A stretch of 64,000 nucleotides of DNA from Misgurnus anguillicaudatus (taxonomy: Eukaryota; Chordata; Actinopteri; Cypriniformes; Cobitidae): assembly GCF_027580225.2 (NCBI RefSeq), contig NC_073355.2:24579501-24643500 (forward strand). The letters are read 5' to 3'. The notes below the pieces were generated by a model. That model did not search any database and was not told the origin of the DNA. It worked only from the letters and a program-made list of their open reading frames with translations. This document shows positions 1 to 10,639 of this stretch, piece after piece (within the stretch, counting starts at the first letter, position 1; each line of letters opens with the position of its first letter). The translations under genes and the position numbers were made by a program.

Positions 1-2500
1 TGTTTTGTCCATATTGTACAATACACCTTATATTTTGATGGTTTAATCTAATCTGAGAAAGCATTAAAAGCAAATATTGTACAAATCCCCTGCCTCCAGA
101 CACCACTTTTCCTGTAGATCCTGACGACAGCAGGAAGATGCAACATTAAAGCTGCTTTATTGACATAGAAACTGAAAGGATGGATGAAGTTTGGTTCTTT
201 CTTCTAAAACAATGAAGACAGATAGAGTAAAGAGTTGTGGAATGATGGAGGGTGTGTGAGCGAGAGCTCAGCGGGGATGCATCTGACTGCAGGAAGATGG
301 CACAGATCACATGACAGTGTGAGAGATAGATCAGGAAAACTGGGGGAGTGAATGATTGCTGAAGGGCAGTACATTGTCAGCTTTCCACTTTGTGAAGATC
401 ATACTGTATGGTTGAACATTAGAATAATATTCTTATCAAATGTTAGATTTTATCTATCTGTCACATCAGACTAACGCTTCGTCAATGCCAGGGGCAACAT
501 ATGAAGATTTCAGTGACAAGCAACTTTTCTGTCCACAATGAAATGAAAGGCTGTCTCTTCACATCCATCTTTAATATGCATGAGGTGATCAAATAGGTTT
601 TCTGCGTGAGTGATGCGTCATACTGCTGCTGCGTCACACGAGGTGGTGACTCTCATTGGTCCTTATCGGCTTTGTGTAATTGTATTACGTCAAAGAGCAG
701 ATTAACATTTGATTATTTGTTGCTGAAAACCTGTTTTTAGGGCACATTATTAACATTTGGTGTTAATGAAGTTGCACATGTGTGTGAGATTTTTTGTTTT
801 ACCTACTAAGCCATGAGATTATGTAAACTGACCTATCTTTCCTATAATCAGATCAGGAAATAATCCAGAAACAACTATGAAACAATGCCGAATTCAGTCA
901 ACCTGAAATAGAAAGGAAAAAGCAGGAAATCACCAAGGCCGCAGGTGGAAATATGCTTGAGATTGAGAGCGTACTGTAGTAGTTCGTGCCTTAGGATGTC
1001 TGCGTTCATCTGAGATGCATATTTCATGCTTTGTCAAGCTGTTTACTGCTGCTTGTGGCCACCCCCATCTCACTTTCCCTTGCATCTTTGCTTTTATCTC
1101 GCTCGCTCTTGTATTTCTCGGCTCTTATGAAATCACATTTTTATTCTTTGTTTAATGAGAGTATTGGGAAAGATTGTTTACATTCAGATATCTCAGCCTT
1201 CATCTCTTCTCATTTACACACAAGCCACAACAAAAAAATTATAAGGGGAGCAGTATGATTAAAGTTGTGTTTGCTATTCCTGCATAGACACAAAGCTACA
1301 GAAATACGGGATGTGTACATGTACCGTGTGTATGGGGTTTGCTTGTAAATTAGAATGCATTTTTTATTATTAGCTGCAAATGTAGATGAGCTTGGCTTGT
1401 GTTAGCTTTATGATGTCAAATGCATCAATTTTCTTTTAAGTTATATTGAATATCTCTCTCTAACGCTCTCTCTTCAATGCATATACAACTTTATTTTTCG
1501 ATGTGTCTCGTGGCTTCCATATTATTTACAAACACAAACATTACTGACACTAATGACTGTTATTTCCTTTATATTTGTATTCATCCATACACAGCATGCA
1601 TTAAATCAAAGACCAAGGTGGAGTTGCAGAAGGGTTTTTCAGTGCACTGTAGTGACTCATGCTGTTTCATGTCATGCATAAATGTTAAAGTGAGCAAAGG
1701 TCAAATTATCATTGGTATTATTCACATTTTCTACATTAGCGAACATGTATTGGCAATTTAAATCTTTAATATATACAATTATTATAAGCATATGTCGCTA
1801 AGCAGTGTGCCGATTTCCTTTTATTTTTAGATCTTACTGTTTAAAGTCAGCTCAATGTGTTGTCATCAAATGTGTTGTGACTCAGGTCCACAGAAGCATT
1901 AGTCAGCCCTCGCTTACCTAAAAAAGACATTTGTCGAGGAGTGAGGTCATGCAAAATAAAGTCTAACGAGAGCTACGGGAATGACACAAATGCACAAAGT
2001 AATGCTTTGGGAAACAACAGCTCAATACAGCCACCAAGCTCCTTCACTCGTGCTTTATGTAGACGCCCAATTCTCTCCACTAATAAGCAGAAAGGCTCAG
2101 TGGTCCTTGTCTTCATAAAGAGACCTGGAGTAAAAAAAGAGGGCAGTCGGTACTTACTACAGAGTTTGGAGCGCTTAATGAAACAGCAATGCACGCTCCC
2201 CAGATCCTAAAATTAATAACCACGTCAGCTATGGAGAAACAGCTTGAGTTTTACCGTCTCCAGAGCGCTCTCATCTCAAGATCAGTCTTAGCGTGTGGCT
2301 ACAACCCTGTTTCATTTCTGCTCTCCAAGATCTCGGCTCACCTCAACTTTCTTACATATTTTTCTGGAAAATTGACCTAGAAAGTACTCAGGACTCATTT
2401 TGTTGGCAGGGATGTGTACAACTGTTTGTCCAAACAAGCTCCTTTGAATGGGATATATATATATATCCCCTTATATACAGTAATAAAAATATAGCAACAC
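1..2500. other. Non-coding sequence, no recognised feature
   Basis: Only short chance ORFs without recognisable domains are present, on both strands. The sequence is AT-rich and mostly unique in appearance, with no clear inverted-end element. It could be intergenic or intronic; nothing here distinguishes the two. Confidence 0.5.
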
Positions 2501-2507
2501 TTTAATT

Positions 2508-2850
2508 AAATTAAATTTTATTTATATAGCGCTTTTCACAATTGCTCAATTGTTCCAAAGCTGCTTTACATTATTAAAACAAGAGAAAGCTCAGAAAAAT
2601 CAGAGGACAGCAACAGAAGCAAAGTAAAGCAGCTGACATACAGTAAAACTGTACTAGTGAGCGAAGTATTAACATAACGTATAGAAGAAAGTTTAAGTTA
2701 AACTAATGTCAGCTGACTCCTTAGGGGTTGATAAAACTTAAAGGGGAAAAACGTCCTAGGTAGAAAAAAACCTTGAGAGAGCCAGACCTAGCCAATCCTA
2801 TAAAATAGATAATACAAGAGATGAGTTCCTACAACTTGTAAAATATTGTG
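2508..2850 (+). repeat. Dispersed fish repeat with TTTATATAGCGCTTTTCACA motif
   Basis: The stretch carries the motif tttatatagcgcttttcaca, followed by a conserved 'aaagctgctttaca' block and a 'cctaggtagaaaaaaaccttgagagagcc' type tail (positions 2755-2790). The same order of blocks recurs at 6695-6980, and a shorter version is at 6455-6600. It is therefore a dispersed repeat; the family name is not known to me. Confidence 0.6.
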
Positions 2851-3007
2851 AAGTTGACTTCTTTCAACAATATTTTATAAGTTATAACAACTTATCTCTA
2901 GTCAAAATAAATAATAGTAATTTCAAATGACTTGTAAATCTGAGTTGATTCAACAAAAAAAATTAAGGCAGCAAATATTTTTTTACAGTGTGCTGAAACA
3001 TGTGTGC

Positions 3008-4284
3008 TTAAATGTGCAGTATGTAAATTTTAGCGGCATCTAGTGGTGAGGTTGCAAATTGCAACCAATGGCTCAGTTCACTGCTCACCCCTCGCGTTTG
3101 AAACGCATAGAGAAGCTACGGTAGCCGCCACCGGACAAACATGTCATCATCGAAGACTACTTAGTAAAAAAAGTTTGTCTGTTAAAAGCAGGATAGGCAG
3201 GAATTTTCTTTTTACAAATTTGTTTAAACTGTCTTTATATACCAATACATAAGTAAAATGTAAGTACTCTGAAAAAGAGAGTATAAAAATCGAGTGTCTG
3301 TAGACCTCTCACCACTGTTTTAAACACAGCTCATTTTTCCATTCACTCCACCCCCTCCCTTCTGGGTTTCTTCTAAAGCCACGCCCCCAAAACACATGAA
3401 CGCGCGACACCGACCGGCTCTGCTGGGAGAAGCATTTACCAGATGAGCAGAGAGGAAGGCGCGCAGTGCATGTAGTAACATCATGTAATAATACACCTAA
3501 CTTTATCACTATGAATATAAACAAATAAGATGGCTTTTAGTACTCACTATTGTTTTGCATGGAAGAGTTTCCGTGATGAAAGCATTGTTGACACTGATGA
3601 GGACTACACTCCGGAGACAATACTGCTACCGCATTGTCGACTCGAGGAAAAGCCACGTGATATTTACTCTCTTTGATTGCTTCGTTTGTTCCTTTGTTTG
3701 CCTTGTTTGCCTTCGCTGACTGGATATGCAGGTACTGTGAGTTCTGAATGCAATTTCTCTGCCATACTTTTGCTCTTTCTAGAGTGCCTCGTGCACGTTC
3801 AAATCAATCGGGTGTGCGCATGTGTGGGCAGATCCCATAGCAACAGGGGTGGTGCCATGGCCGCGAGAGAGCGGGATAGTTGCGCAAGCCAATCATTTGT
3901 TTCGTCTCGAATGGAAATAATGGGCTGTGTTTACAACAGTGGTGAGAGGTCTACAGACACTTGAGTTTTATACTCTCTTTTTCAGAGTACTTACATTTTA
4001 ATTATGTATTTGTATATAAGGACAGTTCAAACCAATTCGTAAAAAAGTTTTTTAGATAATTCCTGCCTATCCTGCCTTTAAGGGATCTGGAGAAACATGG
4101 CGGCACAAAGTGGCGACTTCCATGTAAGCGGACCCTCGGTGTATGTAGATAAAAACATCTCATTCTAAGGTAATAAAAACATATGGTTCATTATGAAATG
4201 TCTTTATACACCCCTGACAATATAGTTTTGTATATTATTTAGCATTTCTGTCAAGAGATTCTTCTAAAAATTACACACTTTTAC
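3008..4284 (+). repeat. Family X repeat, copy A (interrupted by a foldback)
   Basis: The left end reads ttaaatgtgcagtatgtaa followed by the block 'agcggcatctagtggtgag' (3031-3049). The right end has the 'cattctaaggtaataaaaac' block near 4161-4180 and ends near 4284. Both ends match copy B (32472-35297), and the right end also matches 22395-22556. The middle (3182-4081) is an inverted-repeat insertion. This looks like an old non-autonomous DNA transposon; the superfamily is not decided. Confidence 0.65.
3182..4081. repeat. Foldback element with ~165-bp inverted arms (FB1)
   Basis: The left arm (3182-3345) and the right arm (3912-4081) are near reverse complements. Shared blocks include 'gcaggataggcaggaatt' at the outer ends and 'gtctgtagacctctcaccac' at 3296-3315. 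The spacer (about 3346-3911) is CpG-richer and contains no domain-bearing ORF. It lies within family X copy A. No convincing target duplication was found, so it may be part of family X rather than a separate insertion. Confidence 0.7.
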
Positions 4285-5609
4285 ACGATTTTACATTTCC
4301 TTTGGTGTGTAAATGTGTATGTACATGTTAACGAAATGCAAGCTCATAGCCAATCATTTCAATTATACCAGATCATGCATGTAGAGCGACATAAATTCAA
4401 ACGTAAAGAACTTTATCGGGTACATGTGCACACAGCTGAAAGCTATGCAACTAAACGGTAGCTGTATATTGATATTGAAAAGCAACACAATTTAGTGTCA
4501 CTGTGACAACCACAGTAGGTAGACTACAGGCCTAATGACAATATGATATTAATAAATACCGCTTACCATTTATAAGTTAAATGTGCTTTGTCGACGATGA
4601 TGCCTAGCAGGTTGGTCCTATAAAACTCTGTGGCTATCATGTCTTGCCATATCCAAACATACTTCTTAGATATGAAATTGTTTAACGCCAAAAGTCGCTC
4701 TTTTTTAATAAACTTGCTAAATCTAAATCTAAGGCTGCATTGAAAAGTAACTTTGCGTCTGCTGCTATGTTGGATAAACAAAACTGCTTCGGTGTGTCGC
4801 ATAGACGTCATCATCATCCTCGTTCTGTGATTGGTTCCCTATTTCAGGGGGAAAATTGGTCCATAGTTTCCATGTTAGACTTGCAGCGTGAATAAATTTG
4901 CATGCAAGGCAGCATGGGGAAACCCAGGCTAGAAGAGCAGTATATCTGGAGCTACAAAAATGTACGGTATGTGCAAAATAATGTGTTTTTAACCATAAAC
5001 CACGCAAACACGTTGTATTATACCAAATACACAAAATATTTTTTTTAGCAACGAAATAGGTGCTCTTTTATATATACAGCTATATAATAGATTAATAGAT
5101 TATTGGCTGCATTTCAGTAGACGCAGCAAATAAGATCAAATCCATTTTAAAAAATTTGTGAAAAAATAAAGTAATTGCATGGAATATTTTCCATCAAACT
5201 GAATGCACGATATTCTCATGTTTTATGAAATTATAGGGTGCCATTACACAGAAAGCCGTGTTTACTTGATAGTAAATCCATTTGTCTATCCCATACACTG
5301 ATTGTGCGCCATAATCTTTACTTGCTCATCTCATATGTATCTAATATAACGTTCTGTGCTGCACAAATGTTTCATATGTGAACATGAGCTGCACATGAAT
5401 CCATGCAGTAAGGGAGGATAGAGAGGCAGTAGAAGAAGAAAGTGGCTCCTGTCCTGTGATCACAGGCAGCCTGTCAAAACTCCCTCAGCAACACATCGCT
5501 TTGATGAGTCCTCACGTGTCTGAAACAAACTCTGAGCGTGATGAGCATCTTTTATCTGATGTCTCTGCTCTCATTACTGACACAGTGCTCTTGGTCAGCA
5601 TTGGGGATA

Positions 5610-5647
<38 letters not shown>

Positions 5648-5870
5648 AGAGAGAGGCCAGGAAAACATTTTGATCTATAATTCATCTACAAAGCAATGCT
5701 TTACGAATCTCCTAAAATATCTTAGCGGTGGTTATAATCATTATTTCAGCATGTCTTTTTCCTCATGAGAATGTTATTTCAGCCTTACATGTTAATATTA
5801 GCATAGTCAGATTCATCTTCTGTTCATGTGGATGTTAGTGGTGTTTGGCAGGCTCACTGGGGTGGTACCC
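4285..5870. other. Non-coding; one short repeat fragment
   Basis: At 4298-4332 there is a fragment (ttcctttggtgtgtaaatg, then gtacatgttaac) that also occurs at 55438-55472, so part of this stretch is an old repeat. The rest holds no coding signal, apart from the GA microsatellite listed separately. Confidence 0.45.
5612..5655. repeat. (GA)n microsatellite
   Basis: A nearly pure run of GA dinucleotides about 44 bp long, with one interruption near 5643. Short ORFs across it encode only Arg-Glu repeats and are artefacts. Confidence 0.9.
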
Positions 5871-5875
5871 TAATG

Positions 5876-6659
5876 GTGCGTTCACACCAGACGCGGAAGA
5901 GGTGGTAAGCGCGAGTGATTTACATGTTAAGTTAATGCAAAGGCGCAAATAGGCATCCTGCTGCGTGTTAAGCATGAATGGCACGTTCTGTGTGCATTGA
6001 GCACAAGCGTGATCTGCACAAGTTGAAAAATCTGAACTTTGGCAGATTTTCGCTCCACGTTAAACAATCAGGAGCTTTCTCTAGCAGTGACGTAATTACA
6101 GGAAGCGAGCGGAGGCAGAAAAACAAAACAACAATGGAATAGAATCAATAGAATCATACTGTGTATTCATTATATATTGCATATTAAAATTTATTTATTG
6201 CCTAATTACATAAAAATTGTGTACTTTTACTTTCTTAAGTAAAAAGTAAAAGTACAAAAAATTACTAGATGTTTAATGTACTTAAATATTAAATATAAAC
6301 CAAAAACTTGAAATTATGAAATGTAGTGGAGTAAAAATTATGATAATATGTTTTGGAATGTTTGTTTTCCAAAGAAAAACACTAATAAAATATGAATAAT
6401 TGAAAATTTACTTTTATGTAGAAAGTAAAAATACTTAAGTACTACAACTCTGATTTATATAGCGCTTTTCAAAGCAGCTTTATATGAGTAGATGTAAAGG
6501 AGAACACAGAAAATCAATAGATAATATAAGCAAGCAAGCAAGCGTATTAATAATGTAACGTATACAGTAAAGTGCTAAGTTAACTCAAAATGTTCAAGCA
6601 TCCAACTATGTATGAATAGTGCATTTTTGCCACCTTTTCCGCGTCTGGTGTGAAAGCAC
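5876..6659. repeat. Family Z MITE with inverted ends, interrupted
   Basis: The ends are inverted: the left reads ttcacaccagacgcggaa and the right reads ttccgcgtctggtgtgaa, with the match running about 30 bp with few changes. The interior is broken by a fragment of the 9587-10036 hAT MITE (6150-6452) and by a dispersed-repeat fragment (6455-6600). A degraded copy in the opposite orientation is at 41050-41450. The superfamily is uncertain. Confidence 0.7.
6150..6452 (+). repeat. Truncated copy of the hAT MITE found at 9587-10036
   Basis: About 300 bp match 9706-10030 closely, including the blocks 'attactagatgtttaatgta' and 'aaaatacttaagtacta'. The left part of the element is missing. It sits inside family Z. 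Confidence 0.7.
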
Positions 6660-6694
6660 AGTAAGGTTTTTGTTTTGTATCTTTACATCTTCAA

Positions 6695-6980
6695 TTCAAT
6701 TTTATTTATATAGCGTTTTTCACAATTGTTAATTGTTTCAAAGCAGCTTTACATGAATAGATTTAGGGGAAAAAACACAGAAAAATGGATAGATAACATA
6801 AGAAGCAAAATAAAGCGGCTAAGAATAAACCGTACAAGCGAGCGTAGTAATAATGGAACGTATATAGGAAAGTGCTAAGTTAAGCCAATGGTGACTGACT
6901 CTTCAGGGGATGAAAAAAACCTAGGAGAAAAACCCTGTGGGAAAACTCCTAGGAGGAGAAAAACCCTTGCGAGAGATACA
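6695..6980 (+). repeat. Dispersed fish repeat, second full copy
   Basis: It has the same block order as 2508-2850: the ttttatttatatagcg motif, an 'aaagcagctttacatga' block, then an A-rich tail with 'cctaggagaaaaac' type repeats. Confidence 0.6.
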
Positions 6981-7029
6981 TATATATTTATAAATATATA
7001 TAAACACTATAGGGATATGAGACGGGTAA

Positions 7030-7260
7030 GCAGATTAATGTGCACTAAACATAATACAATGTTGTACCTTTTGGGGTATGTTACTGCTCATTAGGTATCA
7101 ATTGTGTACCTTTAAAGGTACAGTTGACTGTTTTGTACCCCTAAAATTTATCTGGTACAAAATTGTTTCTTAAGGTACACAATAGGGTTACATTATAGGG
7201 TACAATGTTGTACCCCAAAAGGTGCAACATTTATTGTATACCCATAAAGGTATAAAAATG
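7030..7260. repeat. Palindromic GTACC/GGTAC repeat cluster
   Basis: The cluster has many alternating 'ttgtacc' and 'ggtaca' blocks in both orientations (for example near 7063, 7106, 7131, 7152, 7171 and 7208), so the stretch can fold on itself. This is typical of a small fish MITE; ends are not defined. Confidence 0.5.
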
Positions 7261-8185
7261 AACTTTTGAAGGTTTTTCTGGCTGTGTGTAAAATATTACA
7301 GATACTTGCAGTCCACTTTACAATGACTAAGAAACCATTGACAACAACATAGCAACCACATAGTAAGCCTTGGCAACCACCCAAAAACTGTGGTGGTGAG
7401 CATCATTACATGTTTTTTCTCAGCAAGTGTACAAATCAAATTTTTAAGTCAGTTTACAGTAATCCTCATCCTAATCCTATATACCATACTTTTCTCCTTT
7501 ACTTCAGTTCGGCATATCCTGTTTATGGGGATTTTCTGCACTAATAGGCATTAGCTGGTGTCTTTTGTCAGGTGAAATGTTGCAGAGGATGAGTGTGAAC
7601 AGTTGGCTGGTGTGCTGGTTCATGACAGTCCCAGATGATCGTGATGGCTGACGTACCCTGAGGCGCCTGACACGGCCATAATGGCTACAATAAATAGGAG
7701 TGGATAGGAGATAGTGAATAATATTTATCTAAGCATAGAGGAAACACAGGGGACACCACACCATCTGGCCCTCAGGCGTGCAGGAAAACCACTAACATCG
7801 AAGGCAATATACTTTGACATCTATGATGTTAGCATTTGAATCTTTGGTCCCTAATGTTTTGTTCGCTGAATTTAGTGAAAACTAGCTCCTGTGGCTCCGA
7901 CATTTAGCAATCGTGTGGTCAGGAACACAGAAAACTGCACTTATTCTGTTTAGCATCAGCAGAGGGAGAGATAGAAAGAGAGAGAGTTTCTTTATTCGTT
8001 TCTGGGTGTGAAATGAGGTTTGTTCAGTCCCCATTAGGGAAATCTATTTAATTGTCCTACTTCACTTTATACACAAAAGACTTGCCTGTGCATGTGGTTG
8101 TGTGTGTCTAAAATTCTTGTTAACCCTTTAACGGTGACACCCAGGGGAAAACAATACTCTTTTTCTTTTTTTTGCAGTCTATGAT
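7260..8185. other. Non-coding, nothing recognised
   Basis: There is no domain-bearing ORF and no clear inverted ends. A short GA-rich patch lies near 7960-7990. Confidence 0.45.
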
Positions 8186-8186
8186 T

Positions 8187-8480
8187 TCTTGGACCAGTGG
8201 CGGCTCGTGACTGCTCTTCCGAAGGGCGCAAATTCAAAATATGTGTTCAGAGTGTCATGTGTGTTGCTCGTGTTTTCAAAATATGTGTTTGTTGCGTCAT
8301 GTTAAGCATGTGCATCACGTGTCTGGTTAAAATAAGTGCCTGCTGCACACGCGTCAAAAGCGTTTATGATAAAAGACACACTCACGTTCACAAAATATAC
8401 GCAAGACACTCCCTTAACACTAAACTCTGAGGATGCACATAGGATCACTCGACGCACAGAACACACATTTTGAAATGACT
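8187..8480 (+). repeat. hAT-like repeat fragment with CAGTGGCGGCTCGTGA end
   Basis: The stretch begins cagtggcggctcgtga. It then holds diverged short repeats of the type 'caaaatatgtgt..gcatcacgt' and a 'tttatgataaaaga' block. The same blocks occur in 24427-25504, which ends with the inverse of this terminus (ccgccactg). The ends resemble hAT termini; the right end of this copy is not recognised. Confidence 0.5.
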
Positions 8481-9220
8481 TGAGCTTCTGCTGAAATACT
8501 ATACTATATTATTAGGTTTGGTAGTTGATATGATCTATTTACTAAAGCACTCTCAAGCTATTGCATCAAATAAATGCTTGCCTTTGACAGATTTGTGTAT
8601 ACGATCCCACATGCTATGACCGATTTCACTGCTGCTTTCATTTTGAAATGATGCTGGTAAAACATTGTGTTAAAATTTGTATACTGCTGTGAATAGCCAG
8701 TGATTTATTGTCTGTTCTCAGCACGAATGGACAGGGAATGCTTTGATCAGACGGACTTTAGTATAAAAAATCAACAAGATATAATAGCGCATAAAAAATC
8801 CTGTTAAACTGTGCAGACAGAGAAAGATTAGTATTAGCAAGGCTCAGACGCTGAATGAAAGAGAGAGAGAGAGAAGGAAAGAAAGAGAGAGAGCATTAGA
8901 ATGAGTTATAGGGAGTTATTCTCATTGATAAATCAAATAGATGCTCTTGTGAATGTGACCAGAGGATTGAGTGCTCTTTAATATCCAGCTATGTTTTTGG
9001 AAGCCGTCCAGTTGGGTGCTCTGTGGGCCCTCTCCCATACACTGCACTGTTACACATGATGACTACAAGCACGCACACTCACAGATGTGAACACTGTCTT
9101 CCCATTTTTAGAAACAAATCTAAATTCAATAAGGTTTTTTGGCATCCCTGCCCAAAGTTTTAAAATTGCTTTAATAAAAAAATGATCTGCTGATCTACAT
9201 ATTTTTTTCATTACAGTCAC
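8481..9220. other. Non-coding, nothing recognised
   Basis: There is a GA-rich low-complexity patch at about 8856-8893. No other structured feature was seen. Confidence 0.45.
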
Positions 9221-9227
9221 CGTCACC

Positions 9228-9332
9228 TTAACTGGCAGAGCATTGTGTTAGGTCTGATACCCCATGACAAAAAGTATGCATTGAATACACCGTCGCTTTG
9301 AATAAAAGCGTCTGCCAAATGCATAAAAGTAC
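9228..9332 (+). repeat. tRNA-related SINE remnant
   Basis: The head contains 'aactggcagagcattgtg', resembling a tRNA A-box region. The tail contains 'cgctttgaataaaagcgtctgcca' like sequence (9293-9316), a tail shared by many fish SINEs. A second copy with the same head and tail is at 60505-60612. I judge it an old truncated SINE. Confidence 0.6.
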
Positions 9333-9365
9333 AAGTAAACTGAAAGTTTATTGACTGCCTAAAAT

Positions 9366-10639
9366 TGGGTGATTCTCACGAAATCCAGATTTAGAAAGTG
9401 TCCAGCATCAGATTTTTTTAAAAGCCCTTGAAGCCAATTTTTTGCACATATAATATTAAGGTCTGAACTTACTATAAACACTATTTTTGGAGGATTTATA
9501 AAAATATTTCCTATAGAATTATTTAAATTTGTTTAGATTATCATTATCAAAAATTATCATTACCGCAACATGATGTTACATGAAATCAGAGGTGTATAAT
9601 ACTTAAGTATTTTAGTTACATTTTCCAAGCATCTGTGCTTTATCAGAGTGTTTGTCTTGGGAAAAAATTTACTTTTCTTCACTAAAAAAAGTTCACTACA
9701 TTCTAAAGCATAGAATCATATGTGTATTCATTATATATTGCATATTAAAATTGATTTAATGCCTAATTACATAAAAATTGTGTATTTTTACTTTCTTGAG
9801 TAAAAGCACAAAAAAAAATGTTATTTAAATAAAAGTACAAAAAATTACTAGATGTTTAATGTACTTAAAAATTTAATATAAACCAAAAACTTGAAATTAT
9901 GAAATGTAGTGGAGTAAAAATTATGATAATATGTTTTGGAATATATGTTTCCAAAGAAAAACACTAATAAAATACGAATAATTGAAAATCTACTTTTATG
10001 TAGAAAGTAAAAATACTTAAGTACTATACACCTCTGCATGAAATATATGCAGTTACAAACTCATGTTTCAGTAATGAGAACTAAAAAGTTGTCTAGGTAC
10101 TATGACAAACAAAATTTCAACTTTTATCTGGAGAGAAAAAATAAGAACTGCTTACCTGGTAGCCATCTTGAGTGTCAAATTAATTTTTTTTAAATGTTAG
10201 TTCCTTGAGAGCTTAAACAATGATTGAAAATTGTTGCGGAGGATGAGAAAATTTTTCTTAGACACATTTATATTCCTTATTATTGTCTGTATATTTACCA
10301 ATGATCACCAAATACCACGTGTTTCTTTACTCTAAATGTTTATAGTATAACATGCACTGAAGCTTTTTATTTTTAGATTTTTTAATTATAAATATTTCCA
10401 TGTCAAAGAACCCAAATCAAGTCATGGACACGTTGCGGTAATGAAACTTTTCCCCTTAAATGTGGAAAAAACAACAAAATTGGTTTGTATGATGTCATTT
10501 GAAATCATGTGCAAAATAGTACATGAAGAGATGTTTGTAACTGTATGCTTCTTATTTTGATACTCTTACTTTGCATTTACTTTTTTTTATCAAAATGTTT
10601 CATGACACCTCATAAGTCTAATTTCGCGAGAATCACCCA
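9366..10639 (+). repeat. Family Y MITE, copy 1 (contains a nested hAT MITE)
   Basis: The inverted ends are tgggtgattctcacgaaat on the left and the complement of tgggtgattctcgcgaaat on the right, each flanked by 'at'. Two further partial copies face each other at 30235-30950 and 30960-31337. Copy 1 is interrupted at 9587-10036. There is no transposase ORF. Confidence 0.75.
9587..10036. mobile_element. 450-bp hAT-type MITE with 8-bp duplication
   Basis: The ends are inverted (cagaggtgtataatacttaag on the left; the complement of cagaggtgtatagtacttaag on the right). The element is flanked by identical 8-bp copies of catgaaat (9579-9586 and 10037-10044). An 8-bp duplication plus a CAGAGGTG terminus is typical of hAT elements. 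It is non-autonomous, with only tiny ORFs. It inserted into family Y; a truncated sibling is at 6150-6452. Confidence 0.85.
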
